Counted from the stretch's first letter, positions 7,823 to 16,767 are shown. The stretch: DNA of 34,627 nucleotides from an uncultured Prevotellaceae bacterium (GCA_900318555.1 ONKX01000026.1:1-34627), one strand, 5' to 3'. Numbers and translations are program-made. The notes: generated from the letters alone by a model not told the origin.

Positions 7823-8617
7823 AACAGAACGGAACTGAGGACCCTTATCGCTCTCCAGCACGCTCATGGGTGAATACTTGCAGAAGACGCTCAGTTGACG
7901 CCAGCTTACCATAGCCATGATGTCGAGCGTAACGGGACGATACTGGAAGCCCTTGGTGCTGATGTTGAACTCGTTATCACCAATGGTGTAGTCATTGTAG
8001 ATGCGTCCATAGACGTTGAAATTCACAACGGGACCGAGCGTAAAGCGGAAATCGCTAGTGCGGCCGAAACGCTGGGTGAAGAAGAACGGAACAGACAGGC
8101 TGAAGATTCTCATAGCCGAATACTTGTCGCTGGCATTGGCAGGGAATGCACCTGGAACCACAACATCATTGGCATCCTTGGCAAAAGCATAGTCCGACTT
8201 GAGGGCATACGAACTCCAGTTACACCATAAACCTGTAGAATAAGTCTGCAGCGCCTTCTTGGGCGTGTACTTATAGCGCAAACCGACCATTATCTCCCAC
8301 GACTTGGCGGAAAAGCCCCAGCCGTCAGGAACGTTGGTAGCAATGGGGATACCAACACCAAAGTCCAAGTCCAAGCCATTATTCTCCCAGTCATCTTCAC
8401 GCTCACATTTCTTAACGTTAGGATCAGTAATCTTGATAGAATTCTCGTAATAGTAGTCACGACTTCCCTCCTTGCCGTTAACCTTGACAGTCTGCACAGA
8501 ATCGCCGGTAATAACCGTCACCTTCTTGGCATTCTCAATAATCGTCGTGTCATTTTTCTCACTGGCAAAAGCTGTCATACCGACTGCCATCAATGCCATC
8601 ATCATCATTTTTCTCAT
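7802..8617 (-). CDS. outer-membrane beta-barrel protein of unknown function
   Basis: A 271-residue protein with a short signal peptide (residues 1-18, ending TAFAS). After a polar linker of about 70 residues it shows alternating beta-strand pattern with aromatic girdle residues and a terminal Phe-Phe (VSVGLFF), a typical BAM signal. It resembles the PorT/OMP_b-brl group. It has its own promoter, divergent from ilvE. The final 21 bases overlap xseB on the opposite strand. No substrate or partner is indicated. Confidence 0.75.
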   Translation of the reverse strand: MRKMMMMALMAVGMTAFASEKNDTTIIENAKKVTVITGDSVQTVKVNGKEGSRDYYYENSIKITDPNVKKCEREDDWENNGLDLDFGVGIPIATNVPDGWGFSAKSWEIMVGLRYKYTPKKALQTYSTGLWCNWSSYALKSDYAFAKDANDVVVPGAFPANASDKYSAMRIFSLSVPFFFTQRFGRTSDFRFTLGPVVNFNVYGRIYNDYTIGDNEFNISTKGFQYRPVTLDIMAMVSWRQLSVFCKYSPMSVLESDKGPQFRSVSVGLFF

Positions 8618-8670
8618 TGTTATACCTATTAAAATATTACCTGAATTGCTCCTTTTTCAATTTCGGGGTG

Positions 8671-8678
8671 CAAAATTA
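8671..8678 (-). promoter_or_regulatory. -7 box for the 271-residue barrel gene
   Basis: Minus-strand TAATTTTG fits TAnnTTTG, about 55 bases upstream of the barrel start. No clear -33 element. Confidence 0.5.
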
Positions 8679-8719
8679 GCAAGAAAAAAGGGAAAATAGA
8701 CATTTTTCACAAAAAAATG

Positions 8720-8750
8720 TTGCATAAGAGCGATATTTTGATTACTTTTG
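8720..8750 (+). promoter_or_regulatory. -33/-7 promoter for ilvE
   Basis: TTG at 8720-8722 and TACTTTTG at 8743-8750 are 20 bases apart, a good Bacteroidota promoter. It leaves a leader of about 35 A-rich bases before the ilvE ATG. Confidence 0.6.
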
Positions 8751-8790
8751 CGCACAAATAGTAAACAATTAGCATAAAAGCATAAACATT

Positions 8791-9807
8791 ATGAAGAATT
8801 TAGACTGGGGTAGTCTGTCGTTCGGCTACATGAAGACCGACTACAACGTACGTTGTTACTACCGTGATGGTAAATGGGGCGAGATTGAGGTCTGCTCCGA
8901 TGAGTATCTGAACTTGCATATGGCTGCTACCTGCCTGCACTACGGTCAGGAGGCATTCGAGGGCTTGAAGGCCTATCGCTGTCCCGACGGTAAGGTGCGC
9001 ATCTTCCGTGTTGACGAGAATGCAGCCCGTCTGCAGAGCACCTGCCGCGGCATTATGATGCCCGAGGTAAGCACAGAGTTGTTCACGGAGATGGTGAAGA
9101 AGGTGGTGCGCCTCAACCAAGAGTGGATTCCCACCTACGAGAGTGGTGCTACGCTTTATATCCGTCCATTGTTGATAGGTACCAGCGCACAGGTGGGCGT
9201 ACATCCCGCCAAGGAGTACTGCTTCCTGATTTTCGTCACCCCCGTAGGCCCATACTTCAAGGGTGGGTTCGCTGCTAATCCTTACGTGATTATCCGCGAC
9301 TATGACCGTTCGGCTCCTCTCGGCACAGGTAAGTATAAGGTGGGTGGTAACTACGCTGCTTCTTTGTTTGCTAACAATCTGGCTCACGAAAAGGGCTATG
9401 CCTGCGAGTTCTACCTCGACGCAAAGGAGAAGAAATACATGGACGAGTGTGGTGCCGCCAACTTCTTCGGCATCAAGAACAATACCTATATCACGCCGAA
9501 GTCAACGTCTATCCTGCCCTCTATCACGAATAAGAGTTTAATGCAGGTGGCAGAAGATTTAGGCATGAAGGTAGAGCGCCGTCCCATTCCCGAGGAAGAG
9601 CTTGATACCTTCGAGGAGGCTGGTGCATGCGGAACAGCCGCCGTTATTTCACCTATTTCTTATATCGACGACCTCGACACTGGCAAGCGCTACTCGTTTG
9701 GCGAGAAGCCGGGCCCGATATCGAAGAAGCTGTTTGACACCCTGCGCGGCATCCAGTACGGTGAAATCGAAGACAAGCACGGCTGGACGACAGTTGTCAT
9801 TGAGTAA
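8791..9807 (+). CDS. ilvE: branched-chain amino acid aminotransferase
   Basis: A 338-residue cytosolic PLP enzyme of fold type IV that interconverts Leu/Ile/Val with their 2-oxo acids. The catalytic lysine is K183 in KYKVGGNYA. Other BCAT marks are YGQEAFEGLKAY (51-62), LYIRPLLIGT (122-131) and DECGAANFFG. Length and motifs match the larger BCAT type II group. Codons are mostly the GGT/GCT type also seen in pgk, suggesting high expression. It is transcribed from its own promoter, divergent from a barrel gene. Confidence 0.95.
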   Translation: MKNLDWGSLSFGYMKTDYNVRCYYRDGKWGEIEVCSDEYLNLHMAATCLHYGQEAFEGLKAYRCPDGKVRIFRVDENAARLQSTCRGIMMPEVSTELFTEMVKKVVRLNQEWIPTYESGATLYIRPLLIGTSAQVGVHPAKEYCFLIFVTPVGPYFKGGFAANPYVIIRDYDRSAPLGTGKYKVGGNYAASLFANNLAHEKGYACEFYLDAKEKKYMDECGAANFFGIKNNTYITPKSTSILPSITNKSLMQVAEDLGMKVERRPIPEEELDTFEEAGACGTAAVISPISYIDDLDTGKRYSFGEKPGPISKKLFDTLRGIQYGEIEDKHGWTTVVIE

Positions 9808-9845
9808 ACTGCTGTTGACTATTGGCTGTTAGCGATTAGCTAGCC

Positions 9846-9872
9846 AAAAGCTAAAAGCAAAAAGCTAAAAGC
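9846..9872 (+). repeat. two direct copies of AAAAGCTAAAAGC just before trmB
   Basis: The 13-base sequence occurs at 9846-9858 and 9860-9872, ending 5 bases before the trmB start. It is one of several low-complexity junction repeats in this window. Confidence 0.7.
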
Positions 9873-9877
9873 AAAAC

Positions 9878-10639
9878 ATGGGCAAAGGCAAACTGGCTAA
9901 ATTCGCCGATATGGCGACCTACAACAACGTCTTTCAGTACCCTTACGGGGCGCTGAAAGACATTGCTTTTCCCCTGACGGGCCGTTGGCGCGAGGACTAT
10001 TTCCATAATGATAATCCTATCATACTGGAATTGGGTTGCGGCAAGGGAGAATATACTGTCGGGTTGGCAAAGATGTTTCCTGACGTGAACTTCATCGGTG
10101 TCGACATCAAGGGCGCCCGCATGTGGACAGGAGCAACGCAGGCACAGAACGAAGGTCTGAAGAATGTGGCCTTCCTGCGTACGAACATCGAAATCATTGA
10201 CCGCTTCTTTGCCGAGGGTGAAGTGCAGGAGATATGGCTGACGTTCTGCGACCCGCAGATGAAGAATCCGAGGAAGAGACTGACGTCGACGTGGTTCCTG
10301 GAGCGCTACCGCAAGTTTCTGTCGGACGGCGGTTTCGTACACTTGAAGACGGACTCAAATTTCCTGTTTACCTACACGTCTTTGTTAGTTGAGAAAAATC
10401 ACCTGCCCGTATTGGTAAAGACCACTGACCTGTATGCTGACGCGTGCAGCGATTCGGTTGCCGCAAGCATCCAGACGTACTACGAAGGAATGTGGATGGC
10501 CCGTGGACTGAACATCAAATATATGAAATTCTGCCTACCTCGCGACGGAGAACTGACTGAGCCCGACGTAGAGATAGAGTTGGATGACTACCGTTCGTAC
10601 CACCGCGACAAGCGCAGCAGTAAGGACAAAGCAAAATAG
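9878..10639 (+). CDS. trmB: tRNA (guanine-46-N7)-methyltransferase
   Basis: A 253-residue SAM-dependent enzyme that makes m7G46 in the tRNA variable loop. The SAM site is [14 protein letters not shown] (about residues 48-61), followed by the acidic strand GVDIKGARM. The family catalytic segment, usually FPDPWPKxRHxKRR, appears here as [14 protein letters not shown], a Bacteroidota-type variant. The [10 protein letters not shown] strand follows. The start [15 protein letters not shown] is the usual one for the phylum. Its neighbours share no obvious pathway. Confidence 0.92.
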   Translation: MGKGKLAKFADMATYNNVFQYPYGALKDIAFPLTGRWREDYFHNDNPIILELGCGKGEYTVGLAKMFPDVNFIGVDIKGARMWTGATQAQNEGLKNVAFLRTNIEIIDRFFAEGEVQEIWLTFCDPQMKNPRKRLTSTWFLERYRKFLSDGGFVHLKTDSNFLFTYTSLLVEKNHLPVLVKTTDLYADACSDSVAASIQTYYEGMWMARGLNIKYMKFCLPRDGELTEPDVEIELDDYRSYHRDKRSSKDKAK

Positions 10640-10672
10640 AAACATAATAACAAACCTAAAAAAAGAAGTGTT

Positions 10673-12406
10673 ATGAAAAGAATTATTTGTATCCTATTGG
10701 CCGCCATGCCCCTGCTGGCTATGGCTCAGGGCCGTACAAGTGTTAAGTTGGACGAAGCAGGTCAACTGGCTTCAAAAATCTTAGAAGACGACAGGTTTAA
10801 GATTACAGAGCTGAAGGTGAGCGGACCGATGAACGGTGCTGACATCAAACTGATGCAGCAGATTGTGAACCGCACCAAGGCGAAGGAGAAGAATGGCGAA
10901 TGTCTGGTGAAGAGTGTCGACCTGTCGGAAGCCATTATCACTGAAGGCAAGGATGGTATGAAAACCAAGGCCAACGAGTTGCCGAACGCACTCTTCTCGG
11001 GAGCCAAAGAACTGACCTCGGTCATATTACCACAGAACATCACCAACATCAGCAAAAACTGTTTCGAAGACTGCAAGGCACTGGTAACGATGACTATCCC
11101 CGAGAGCGTCACAACCATCGAGAATGCCGCATTCAAGAACTGCGAGAGCCTGTCAGCCATCAACATTCCCAGCTACGTGACCAGCATTGGCAGCGAGGCT
11201 TTCGAGGATTGCAAGACACTGGCCGTCATTGAGATTCCCGCCAATGTCAAGGAGATGGGTACGCAGGTTTTCAAGGACTGTAAGGCACTCACCACCGCCA
11301 ATATTCTTGCCCCGCTGAAGAAGTTGGACAACGAAGTATTCCGCAACTGCGAGAGTCTGGCCAACATACAACTGCCCGAGACGCTGCAGGAGATTGACAA
11401 CAACGTATTCCAGGACTGCAAGAGCCTGACTACCATTGTACTGCCTGACGCCACCAACGAACTTGGCAGTTCGGCTTTCCAAAATTGCAAGAGCCTCAGT
11501 TCCATCCGTATGCAGGGTGTCAGAAAGATTGGCAGCTACGTGTTCCAGGACTGCACCTCGTTGCAGGAAGTAGGTTTCGAGAACCTCTCGAAGATGGGTA
11601 GCTCGGCTTTCCAGAACTGTAACAGCCTGACCACCGTCGTGCTGCAGGGATCGCTGGACGATATCGGCAGCGATGCCTTCAAGGGCTGTTCGAACCTCAG
11701 CAACATCAATATCCCCGGAACCGTAAAGGCTATCAAGAACAATGCCTTTGACGGTTGCCGCTCGCTGACCGCCATTGAACTGCCCAGCGGACTGACAAAG
11801 ATTGAGAGCGAAGCTTTCGAGGGTAGCGGTCTGACCAGCATCAGCATCCCTACGATGGTGAAGAGCATTGGCAACTCCGCCTTCGAGAAATGCAGTCAGT
11901 TGACAAACGCCAACATCAGCGGATTCATTGAGGAAGTTTCCAACGGTCTGTTCAATGGTTGCTCAAGCCTGACCAGTGTCTCGCTGCCCAATACCGTGAG
12001 GAAGATCGGCACGAAAGCCTTCCAGGGCTGCATCGCCATGAACAGCATCAGTCTGCCCGCCGCCCTGCTCACGATTGGCGACGACGCTTTCGAGAAGTGC
12101 ACATCACTGGCTGAGATTAAGATTCCCGTTGCCGTAACAAGCATCGGCAGCGACGCATTCTACGAGTGCTCCATGCTGTCACGCGTGGAACTGTCGGCAG
12201 CACTGAAGAAAATCGGCGGCTCTGCATTCCAGAAATGCCCGATGCTGCACGAGGTTGTGCTGAACAGCCCGACGCCGCCATCTATCTCGAAGAGCACGTT
12301 CAAGGACGTGGCAGCCACATTCCTGATTCCTGTTGGCAGCAAGCCCCTGTATAATAACGACAAGGACTGGCAGAAGCTTCCCACCAAGGAAAAGACAGCT
12401 TTTTAA
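10673..12406 (+). CDS. BspA-like leucine-rich repeat (LRR_5) secreted protein
   Basis: A 577-residue protein with a signal peptide (residues 1-19, ending AMAQ) and an N-terminal cap (about 21-105) of the BspA kind. Nineteen LRR_5 units of 22-23 residues follow (residues 108-542), each starting FxxCxxL. A closing segment has PTPPSISKSTF and an IPVGSKPLY/W motif typical of the end of such arrays. BspA-type proteins bind host matrix or other bacteria in Tannerella and Treponema; that role is family knowledge, not shown here. Seventeen of 19 units keep a Cys at position 4. There is no visible C-terminal anchor. The Mrp gene follows 5 bases downstream. Confidence 0.9.
   Translation: MKRIICILLAAMPLLAMAQGRTSVKLDEAGQLASKILEDDRFKITELKVSGPMNGADIKLMQQIVNRTKAKEKNGECLVKSVDLSEAIITEGKDGMKTKANELPNALFSGAKELTSVILPQNITNISKNCFEDCKALVTMTIPESVTTIENAAFKNCESLSAINIPSYVTSIGSEAFEDCKTLAVIEIPANVKEMGTQVFKDCKALTTANILAPLKKLDNEVFRNCESLANIQLPETLQEIDNNVFQDCKSLTTIVLPDATNELGSSAFQNCKSLSSIRMQGVRKIGSYVFQDCTSLQEVGFENLSKMGSSAFQNCNSLTTVVLQGSLDDIGSDAFKGCSNLSNINIPGTVKAIKNNAFDGCRSLTAIELPSGLTKIESEAFEGSGLTSISIPTMVKSIGNSAFEKCSQLTNANISGFIEEVSNGLFNGCSSLTSVSLPNTVRKIGTKAFQGCIAMNSISLPAALLTIGDDAFEKCTSLAEIKIPVAVTSIGSDAFYECSMLSRVELSAALKKIGGSAFQKCPMLHEVVLNSPTPPSISKSTFKDVAATFLIPVGSKPLYNNDKDWQKLPTKEKTAF
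10994..12298 (+). repeat. coding tandem repeat: 19 units of 66-69 bp
   Basis: The LRR_5 array of the surface protein is visible in DNA as a 69-bp periodicity (three units are 66 bp). Units have diverged in sequence, so the array is old rather than freshly expanded. Confidence 0.8.
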
Positions 12407-12411
12407 ACCGC

Positions 12412-13536
12412 ATGACATTATACCCTAAGATAATTATGGACGCGCTGGCGACGGTGACGTACGCCGGCACGAAAAAGAACCTCGTGGAGAGCGGGATGGT
12501 GGCGGACCAGCCGGCCGTCGCCGCTCCTGAGAACGAGGGCGAGCCGTGGCGCGTGACGGTGGTATTGGAGTTTCCGCGCAAGACCGACCCGTTCCTGAAG
12601 TCAACAGTCAAGGCCGCGGAAGCCGCCATCAAATACCACTGCGGCAAGGATGTCGAAGTAGAAATCCAGACCGAGTTCAAGTCGAAACCACGGCCAACGG
12701 GCGACCAGTTGTTGACTGGCGTCAAGAATATCATCGCTGTGAGCAGCGGCAAAGGCGGCGTAGGCAAGAGCACCGTTTCGGCCAACCTCGCCATCGCCCT
12801 GGCACGCTTGGGTTACAAAGTCGGCCTGCTGGACTGCGACATCTTCGGCCCGTCGATGCCCAAGATGTTCCACGTCGAGGACGAACGGCCGTATGCCGTC
12901 AAGGTGGACGGACGCGACTTGATTTGTCCGATTGAGGCGTACGGTGTGAAAATGCTGTCGATAGGTTTCTTCGTCTCGCCCGATACCGCTACGCTGTGGC
13001 GCGGCGGCATGGCGACGAGCGCGCTGAAGCAATTGATTGCCGACGCCGACTGGGGCGAGTTGGATTACTTCATCCTTGACACGCCACCGGGCACGAGCGA
13101 TATCCATCTAACACTATTGCAAACGCTGGCCATCACCGGCGCCGTCATCGTTTCGACGCCGCAACAGGTTGCGCTGGCCGACGCGCGCAAGGGTATCGAC
13201 ATGTATCGTAACGAGAAAGTCAACGTGCCCATCCTCGGCTTGGTGGAGAACATGGCGTGGTTTACGCCTGCCGAACTACCCGAGAACCGCTACTACATTT
13301 TCGGCAAGGAGGGCTGCAAGCGACTTGCCGAAGAGATGGACGTCCCCCTACTGGCGCAAATTCCCCTCGTGCAGAGCATCTGCGAGAGCGGTGATGCCGG
13401 TGAGCCCGCCGCGATGAGCAGCGACACGGCCACGGGTCTAGCGTTCATCAATCTGGCGCAGGCCGTTGTCACCGTGGTGAACCGCCGCAATCGCGAGTTG
13501 CCGAAGACGAACATAGTCGGTGTGAAAAAGACTTAA
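12412..13536 (+). CDS. Mrp/ApbC-type P-loop ATPase, iron-sulfur cluster carrier
   Basis: A 374-residue cytosolic protein. Residues about 1-90 match the MIP18/DUF59-type N-terminal domain; the P-loop (deviant Walker A) SSGKGGVGKST begins near residue 108. DCDIFGPSMPKM and DTPPGTSDIH (Walker B) complete the Mrp/NBP35 signature. Family members carry and deliver 4Fe-4S clusters as dimers. The CxxC that binds the cluster in many ApbC/Nbp35 proteins, expected after VENMA, is replaced by WFTPAELPENRYY. Only an isolated Cys (KEGCKRL) lies nearby. It follows the LRR gene by 5 bases, so cotranscription is likely although functions differ. Confidence 0.9.
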   Translation: MTLYPKIIMDALATVTYAGTKKNLVESGMVADQPAVAAPENEGEPWRVTVVLEFPRKTDPFLKSTVKAAEAAIKYHCGKDVEVEIQTEFKSKPRPTGDQLLTGVKNIIAVSSGKGGVGKSTVSANLAIALARLGYKVGLLDCDIFGPSMPKMFHVEDERPYAVKVDGRDLICPIEAYGVKMLSIGFFVSPDTATLWRGGMATSALKQLIADADWGELDYFILDTPPGTSDIHLTLLQTLAITGAVIVSTPQQVALADARKGIDMYRNEKVNVPILGLVENMAWFTPAELPENRYYIFGKEGCKRLAEEMDVPLLAQIPLVQSICESGDAGEPAAMSSDTATGLAFINLAQAVVTVVNRRNRELPKTNIVGVKKT

Positions 13537-13575
13537 ATATTCGATGGCCACGGCGCAATTCTCAATTAAAAATAG

Positions 13576-13583
13576 TAACTTTG
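13576..13583 (+). promoter_or_regulatory. -7 box for pgk
   Basis: TAACTTTG matches TAnnTTTG. It lies 51 bases before the pgk ATG, in an A/T-rich intergenic stretch. A -33 partner is not clear. Confidence 0.6.
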
Positions 13584-13634
13584 CAAACGTTTCAAAAAGA
13601 GATTCATTACACATTATTTTAAATACAACGCATT

Positions 13635-14906
13635 ATGACAATTAACGAATTCAACTTTGCCGGTAAGAAGGCAATCGTACGTGTAGACTTCAACGTACCC
13701 CTGGACGAGAATGGTAAGATTACAGACGACACCCGCATCCGCGGTGCCCTGCCTACCCTAAAGAAGATCTTGGCTGACGGTGGTGCTGTCATCATCATGA
13801 GCCACATGGGTAAGCCCAAAGGTAAGGTAGATATGAAGAAGTCACTGGGTCAGATTCGCGAGGCTGTTGAGAAGGCTCTGGGTGTTCCCGTTGCTTTTGC
13901 TCCTGACTGCGCTAAAGCTCAGGCTGAGGCTGCTGCGCTGAAGATGGGCGAGGCTCTGCTGCTTGAGAACCTGCGTTTCTATCCCGAGGAGGAGGGCAAG
14001 CCTGTTGGAATCGATAAGGCTGACCCTGCTTACGACGAGGCTAAGAAGGCCATGAAGGCCAGCCAGAAGGAGTTTGCCAAGACATTGGCTTCTTACGCTG
14101 ACTGCTATGTCATGGATGCCTTCGGTACTGCTCACCGCAAGCACGCTTCTACTGCTGTTATCGCCGACTACTTCGACGCTAACAACAAGATGCTGGGTCT
14201 GCTGATGGAGAAGGAAGTACAGGCTGTTGACAACGTGCTCAGCAACATCAAGCGTCCGTTCGTGGCCATCATGGGCGGTTCTAAGGTATCTTCCAAAATT
14301 GGTATTATCGAGAACCTGCTGGGCAAGGTTGACAAGCTCATCCTCTGCGGTGGTATGACCTACACCTTCGCAAAGGCTCACGGTGGTGAGATTGGCGACT
14401 CTATCGTTGAGATGGACAAGCTGGATGTAGCCCTGGGCGTTGAGGAGCTGGCCAAGAAGAACGGCGTTGAGCTGGTTCTGGGCAGCGACTGCACTGCTAC
14501 CAACGGTCTCGATTTCGACACGATGACCGTGAAGCCCGGTGCTGAAATCATCACCTGCCCCGCTAACAAGGTTCCCGCTGGTTTTGAGGGTGTTGACGCT
14601 GGTCCTGAGAGCCAGAAGGCTTTCGCCGAGGCTATCAAGGGCGCTAAGACCATCCTGTGGAACGGTCCTGCCGGTGTGTTCGAATGCGACGCGTTCACCG
14701 CTGGTTCACGTGCTATTGGCGACGCTATCGCTAAGGCTACCGCTGAAGGTGCTTTCTCACTCATCGGTGGTGGTGACTCTGTGGCTTGCGTCAACAAGTT
14801 CGGTCTGGCCGACCAGGTGAGCTACATCTCTACCGGCGGCGGTGCTCTGCTCGAGGCTATCGAGGGTAAGATTTTGCCAGGCGTAGCAGCTATCAAGGGC
14901 GAGTAA
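13635..14906 (+). CDS. pgk: phosphoglycerate kinase
   Basis: A 423-residue glycolytic enzyme converting 1,3-bisphosphoglycerate and ADP to 3-phosphoglycerate and ATP. The N-terminal signature [18 protein letters not shown], the substrate-loop MSHMGKPKG and the C-terminal GPAGVFE and IGGGDSVA motifs are all present. Codon choice shifts sharply toward GCT, GTT, GGT and AAG compared with flanking genes, as expected for a highly expressed gene. It has its own promoter. The stop codon is immediately followed by the start of a lipoprotein gene (TAA|ATG). Confidence 0.98.
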   Translation: MTINEFNFAGKKAIVRVDFNVPLDENGKITDDTRIRGALPTLKKILADGGAVIIMSHMGKPKGKVDMKKSLGQIREAVEKALGVPVAFAPDCAKAQAEAAALKMGEALLLENLRFYPEEEGKPVGIDKADPAYDEAKKAMKASQKEFAKTLASYADCYVMDAFGTAHRKHASTAVIADYFDANNKMLGLLMEKEVQAVDNVLSNIKRPFVAIMGGSKVSSKIGIIENLLGKVDKLILCGGMTYTFAKAHGGEIGDSIVEMDKLDVALGVEELAKKNGVELVLGSDCTATNGLDFDTMTVKPGAEIITCPANKVPAGFEGVDAGPESQKAFAEAIKGAKTILWNGPAGVFECDAFTAGSRAIGDAIAKATAEGAFSLIGGGDSVACVNKFGLADQVSYISTGGGALLEAIEGKILPGVAAIKGE

Positions 14907-15824
14907 ATGAAACGGACATTCTTCTATATCATGATGGCCGCGGCGCTCAGCGCTTGCGGCCATCGTGCTTCTACGGCGGATGATGCGGCAACGGATAGCG
15001 CAGACTTCGTGATGACAGAATTGCCGTACACAGAGTCAGTGGATTCGACCACAGCAAAACCCGCGCTCACTATCGACACTATCCGCATCGAGCGCACGGA
15101 TTCGATGGCCGAAGTGGCGCTGAACATCCAATGGCCCACGGGTGGCGACGTGGCGCTGACGAAGAGCGTCCGTCAGTTCATCCGCGACGTCTGCGGCATC
15201 AAGGACGAGGCGTTCATAGGCACGAAGGCGGACTGGCGTGACGTGGTAGACACGGAGTACAACGGTCTGGTGGAGAGCTGGAACGGCACGTACGGCGACA
15301 GCGAAGAGGGCGGTCCGTCGTTCACCTCAACAACTGAGGTCGTGCAATTGGTCGAGACTCCGAAATTCGTCACTTTCTATGGCGAGCATTCCAGCTACAC
15401 GGGCGGCGCTCACGGTATGGCCGGACACATCGGCCGAACATTCCGGAAGAGCGATGGCCGCGCCATAGGCTACGAGACGGACTACGACGAGAAATTCAAC
15501 ATCGTACACAAGGGCGACAACCTGCTGAAGGACACGAAATCTCCTGCGCTCTATGCGCTCATCAAGGCTGGTGTGATGGAATATTTCAAGGCGTGCGGAC
15601 AGGCGATGGCTGATGAGGCGGAGTTGGCCGACTTTCTGCAGGTAGACGACGTGAACCGCATCCCCTTGCCCGCCAACGCGCCGTATCTGACGAAGACGGG
15701 CGTCGTGTTCTGCTACACGCAGTACGAGATTGCGCCGTACGCGGCGGGCATGATTACGTTCGAGATTCCGTTTGCCAAGATCAGTCCCTTCTTGACCGAC
15801 GAGGCGAAGGCGCTGATTAAATAG
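14907..15824 (+). CDS. DUF3298-type (RsiV-like) lipoprotein
   Basis: A 305-residue protein with a lipoprotein signal peptide: hydrophobic stretch, then LSAC with C17 as the acylated residue. The C-terminal half matches the DUF3298/DUF4163 pattern, with YGEHSSYTGGAHG, then a late FEIPFAKISPFL segment. These domains occur in RsiV-like proteins, where they bind lysozyme or act in envelope sensing; here no sigma factor is adjacent. Start abuts the pgk stop, so it probably rides on pgk transcription. It converges on the TrmH gene across a 22-bp tandem repeat. Confidence 0.8.
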   Translation: MKRTFFYIMMAAALSACGHRASTADDAATDSADFVMTELPYTESVDSTTAKPALTIDTIRIERTDSMAEVALNIQWPTGGDVALTKSVRQFIRDVCGIKDEAFIGTKADWRDVVDTEYNGLVESWNGTYGDSEEGGPSFTSTTEVVQLVETPKFVTFYGEHSSYTGGAHGMAGHIGRTFRKSDGRAIGYETDYDEKFNIVHKGDNLLKDTKSPALYALIKAGVMEYFKACGQAMADEAELADFLQVDDVNRIPLPANAPYLTKTGVVFCYTQYEIAPYAAGMITFEIPFAKISPFLTDEAKALIK

Positions 15825-15828
15825 TAAA

Positions 15829-15894
15829 AGTTTACCGGCACTAAGTTCCGACTTTACCGGCATTAAACTCCGACTTTACCGGCACTAAACTTTG
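15829..15894. repeat. three tandem copies of a 22-bp unit at a convergent gene junction
   Basis: Units begin at 15829, 15851 and 15873; the consensus is ACTTTACCGGCAYTAAACTCCG. The first starts 5 bases after the lipoprotein stop. The other two lie inside the TrmH gene and encode its last residues, and the TrmH stop (15841-15843) falls in the first unit. Confidence 0.85.
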
Positions 15895-16659
15895 GCGCTG
15901 TCGTACTGCTTCGAACATCAGTATGGCGGCGCTAACGCTTACGTTCAGTGAGTCGATGCAGCCGAGCATAGGGATGCGGATGTGGGCGTCGGCGGCCTGT
16001 CGCCAAAGGTCAGTCAGTCCGTCGTGCTCGGTGCCCATGATGATGGCCGTCGGTGCGGTCATGTCGGTGTCGTAGTAAAGGCGGGAGTCCTGTAGCTGTG
16101 CGGTCAGAATCTGGATGCCGCGTGCTTTAAGAAAGCGGATGCACTCGTCGGACGAACAGGCCACACACGGCACGATGAACGCGGCGCCGACGGACGAGCG
16201 AATCAGATTAGGGTTGTAAAGGTCGGTCAACGGGTCGCACACCACGACGGCATCAACGCCGGACGCATCGGCCGAACGCAGGACGGCACCCAGATTACCA
16301 GGCTTTTCGACACTCTCCAACACGACAATCAGTGGTCGTTCGCTGAGTTTAAGGTCGTCCAGCCGCAGGTTCCGCGTCCGCACCTCAGCAATCAGGCCCT
16401 CCGTCGAGCCACGATAGGCAATCTTTTCGTAGACAGCCTTCGTCACAGCAAAGGAACGGATGTCAGCGGGCGCTTCGGCCCCAAGTTCAGGACAATAGAA
16501 AACGGTATCTATCTGGTACCCCGCCGCAATGCAATGCTCAAGTTCCTGCCGGCCCTCGACCACGAAGAGCCCGGCCTTGCGACGCTCGCTGGACTTTTGC
16601 TGCAGAGCCGTGAGGAGCTTGATTTTCGGATTCTGAATGCTTGTAATCTGTTCCATCAT
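15841..16659 (-). CDS. TrmH/SpoU family 2'-O-ribose RNA methyltransferase
   Basis: A 272-residue protein with a substrate-binding N-terminal domain (about 1-105) and a SPOUT domain. Motif 1 (KPGNLGAVLRSAD, N122/R128), motif 2 (IIMGTEHDGL, E211) and motif 3 (IPMLGCIDSLNVSVSAAI, N239) are intact, so it should methylate a ribose in 23S rRNA or tRNA using knotted-fold SAM binding. I chose the MMEQ start at 16659. A longer frame reaches 16809 but would begin upstream of the promoter and adds an unrelated hydrophobic stretch. The tail, from about residue 257 (SLVPVKSEFNAGKVGT), is encoded by the 22-bp tandem repeat and looks non-native. Confidence 0.9.
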   Translation of the reverse strand: MMEQITSIQNPKIKLLTALQQKSSERRKAGLFVVEGRQELEHCIAAGYQIDTVFYCPELGAEAPADIRSFAVTKAVYEKIAYRGSTEGLIAEVRTRNLRLDDLKLSERPLIVVLESVEKPGNLGAVLRSADASGVDAVVVCDPLTDLYNPNLIRSSVGAAFIVPCVACSSDECIRFLKARGIQILTAQLQDSRLYYDTDMTAPTAIIMGTEHDGLTDLWRQAADAHIRIPMLGCIDSLNVSVSAAILMFEAVRQRQSLVPVKSEFNAGKVGT

Positions 16660-16663
16660 GCCG

Positions 16664-16671
16664 CGAAGGTA
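16664..16671 (-). promoter_or_regulatory. -7 box for the TrmH gene, implying a nearly leaderless mRNA
   Basis: Minus-strand TACCTTCG differs from TAnnTTTG at one base. It ends 5 bases before the MMEQ start codon, so transcription should begin at or next to the ATG. Confidence 0.5.
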
Positions 16672-16747
16672 CGAAAAAAAATTGAGAAATGAGAATGGAC
16701 AATTGAAAATTACAACGATTACGTGAAAAAAAACGTCATTCGCAAGC

Positions 16748-16764
16748 CATAATTCGCAATTATG
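16748..16764. promoter_or_regulatory. perfect 7-3-7 palindrome, candidate operator of the L-sugar operon
   Basis: CATAATT-CGC-AATTATG is a perfect inverted repeat that ends 3 bases upstream of the -7 box. A bound regulator would block RNA polymerase. The octamer ATTCGCAA also occurs twice here (16738 and 16752). Confidence 0.5.
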
Positions 16765-16767
16765 TTG

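Noticed and set aside
9820-9850. Weak hairpin TTGGCT/AGCCAA after ilvE as a terminator
   Set aside because: Only six pairs enclose a long imperfect loop, and no T-run follows.
10994-12298. CRISPR-like periodic repeat
   Set aside because: The 69-bp period is coding, diverged and in frame with LRR_5 units; there are no identical repeats with unique spacers.
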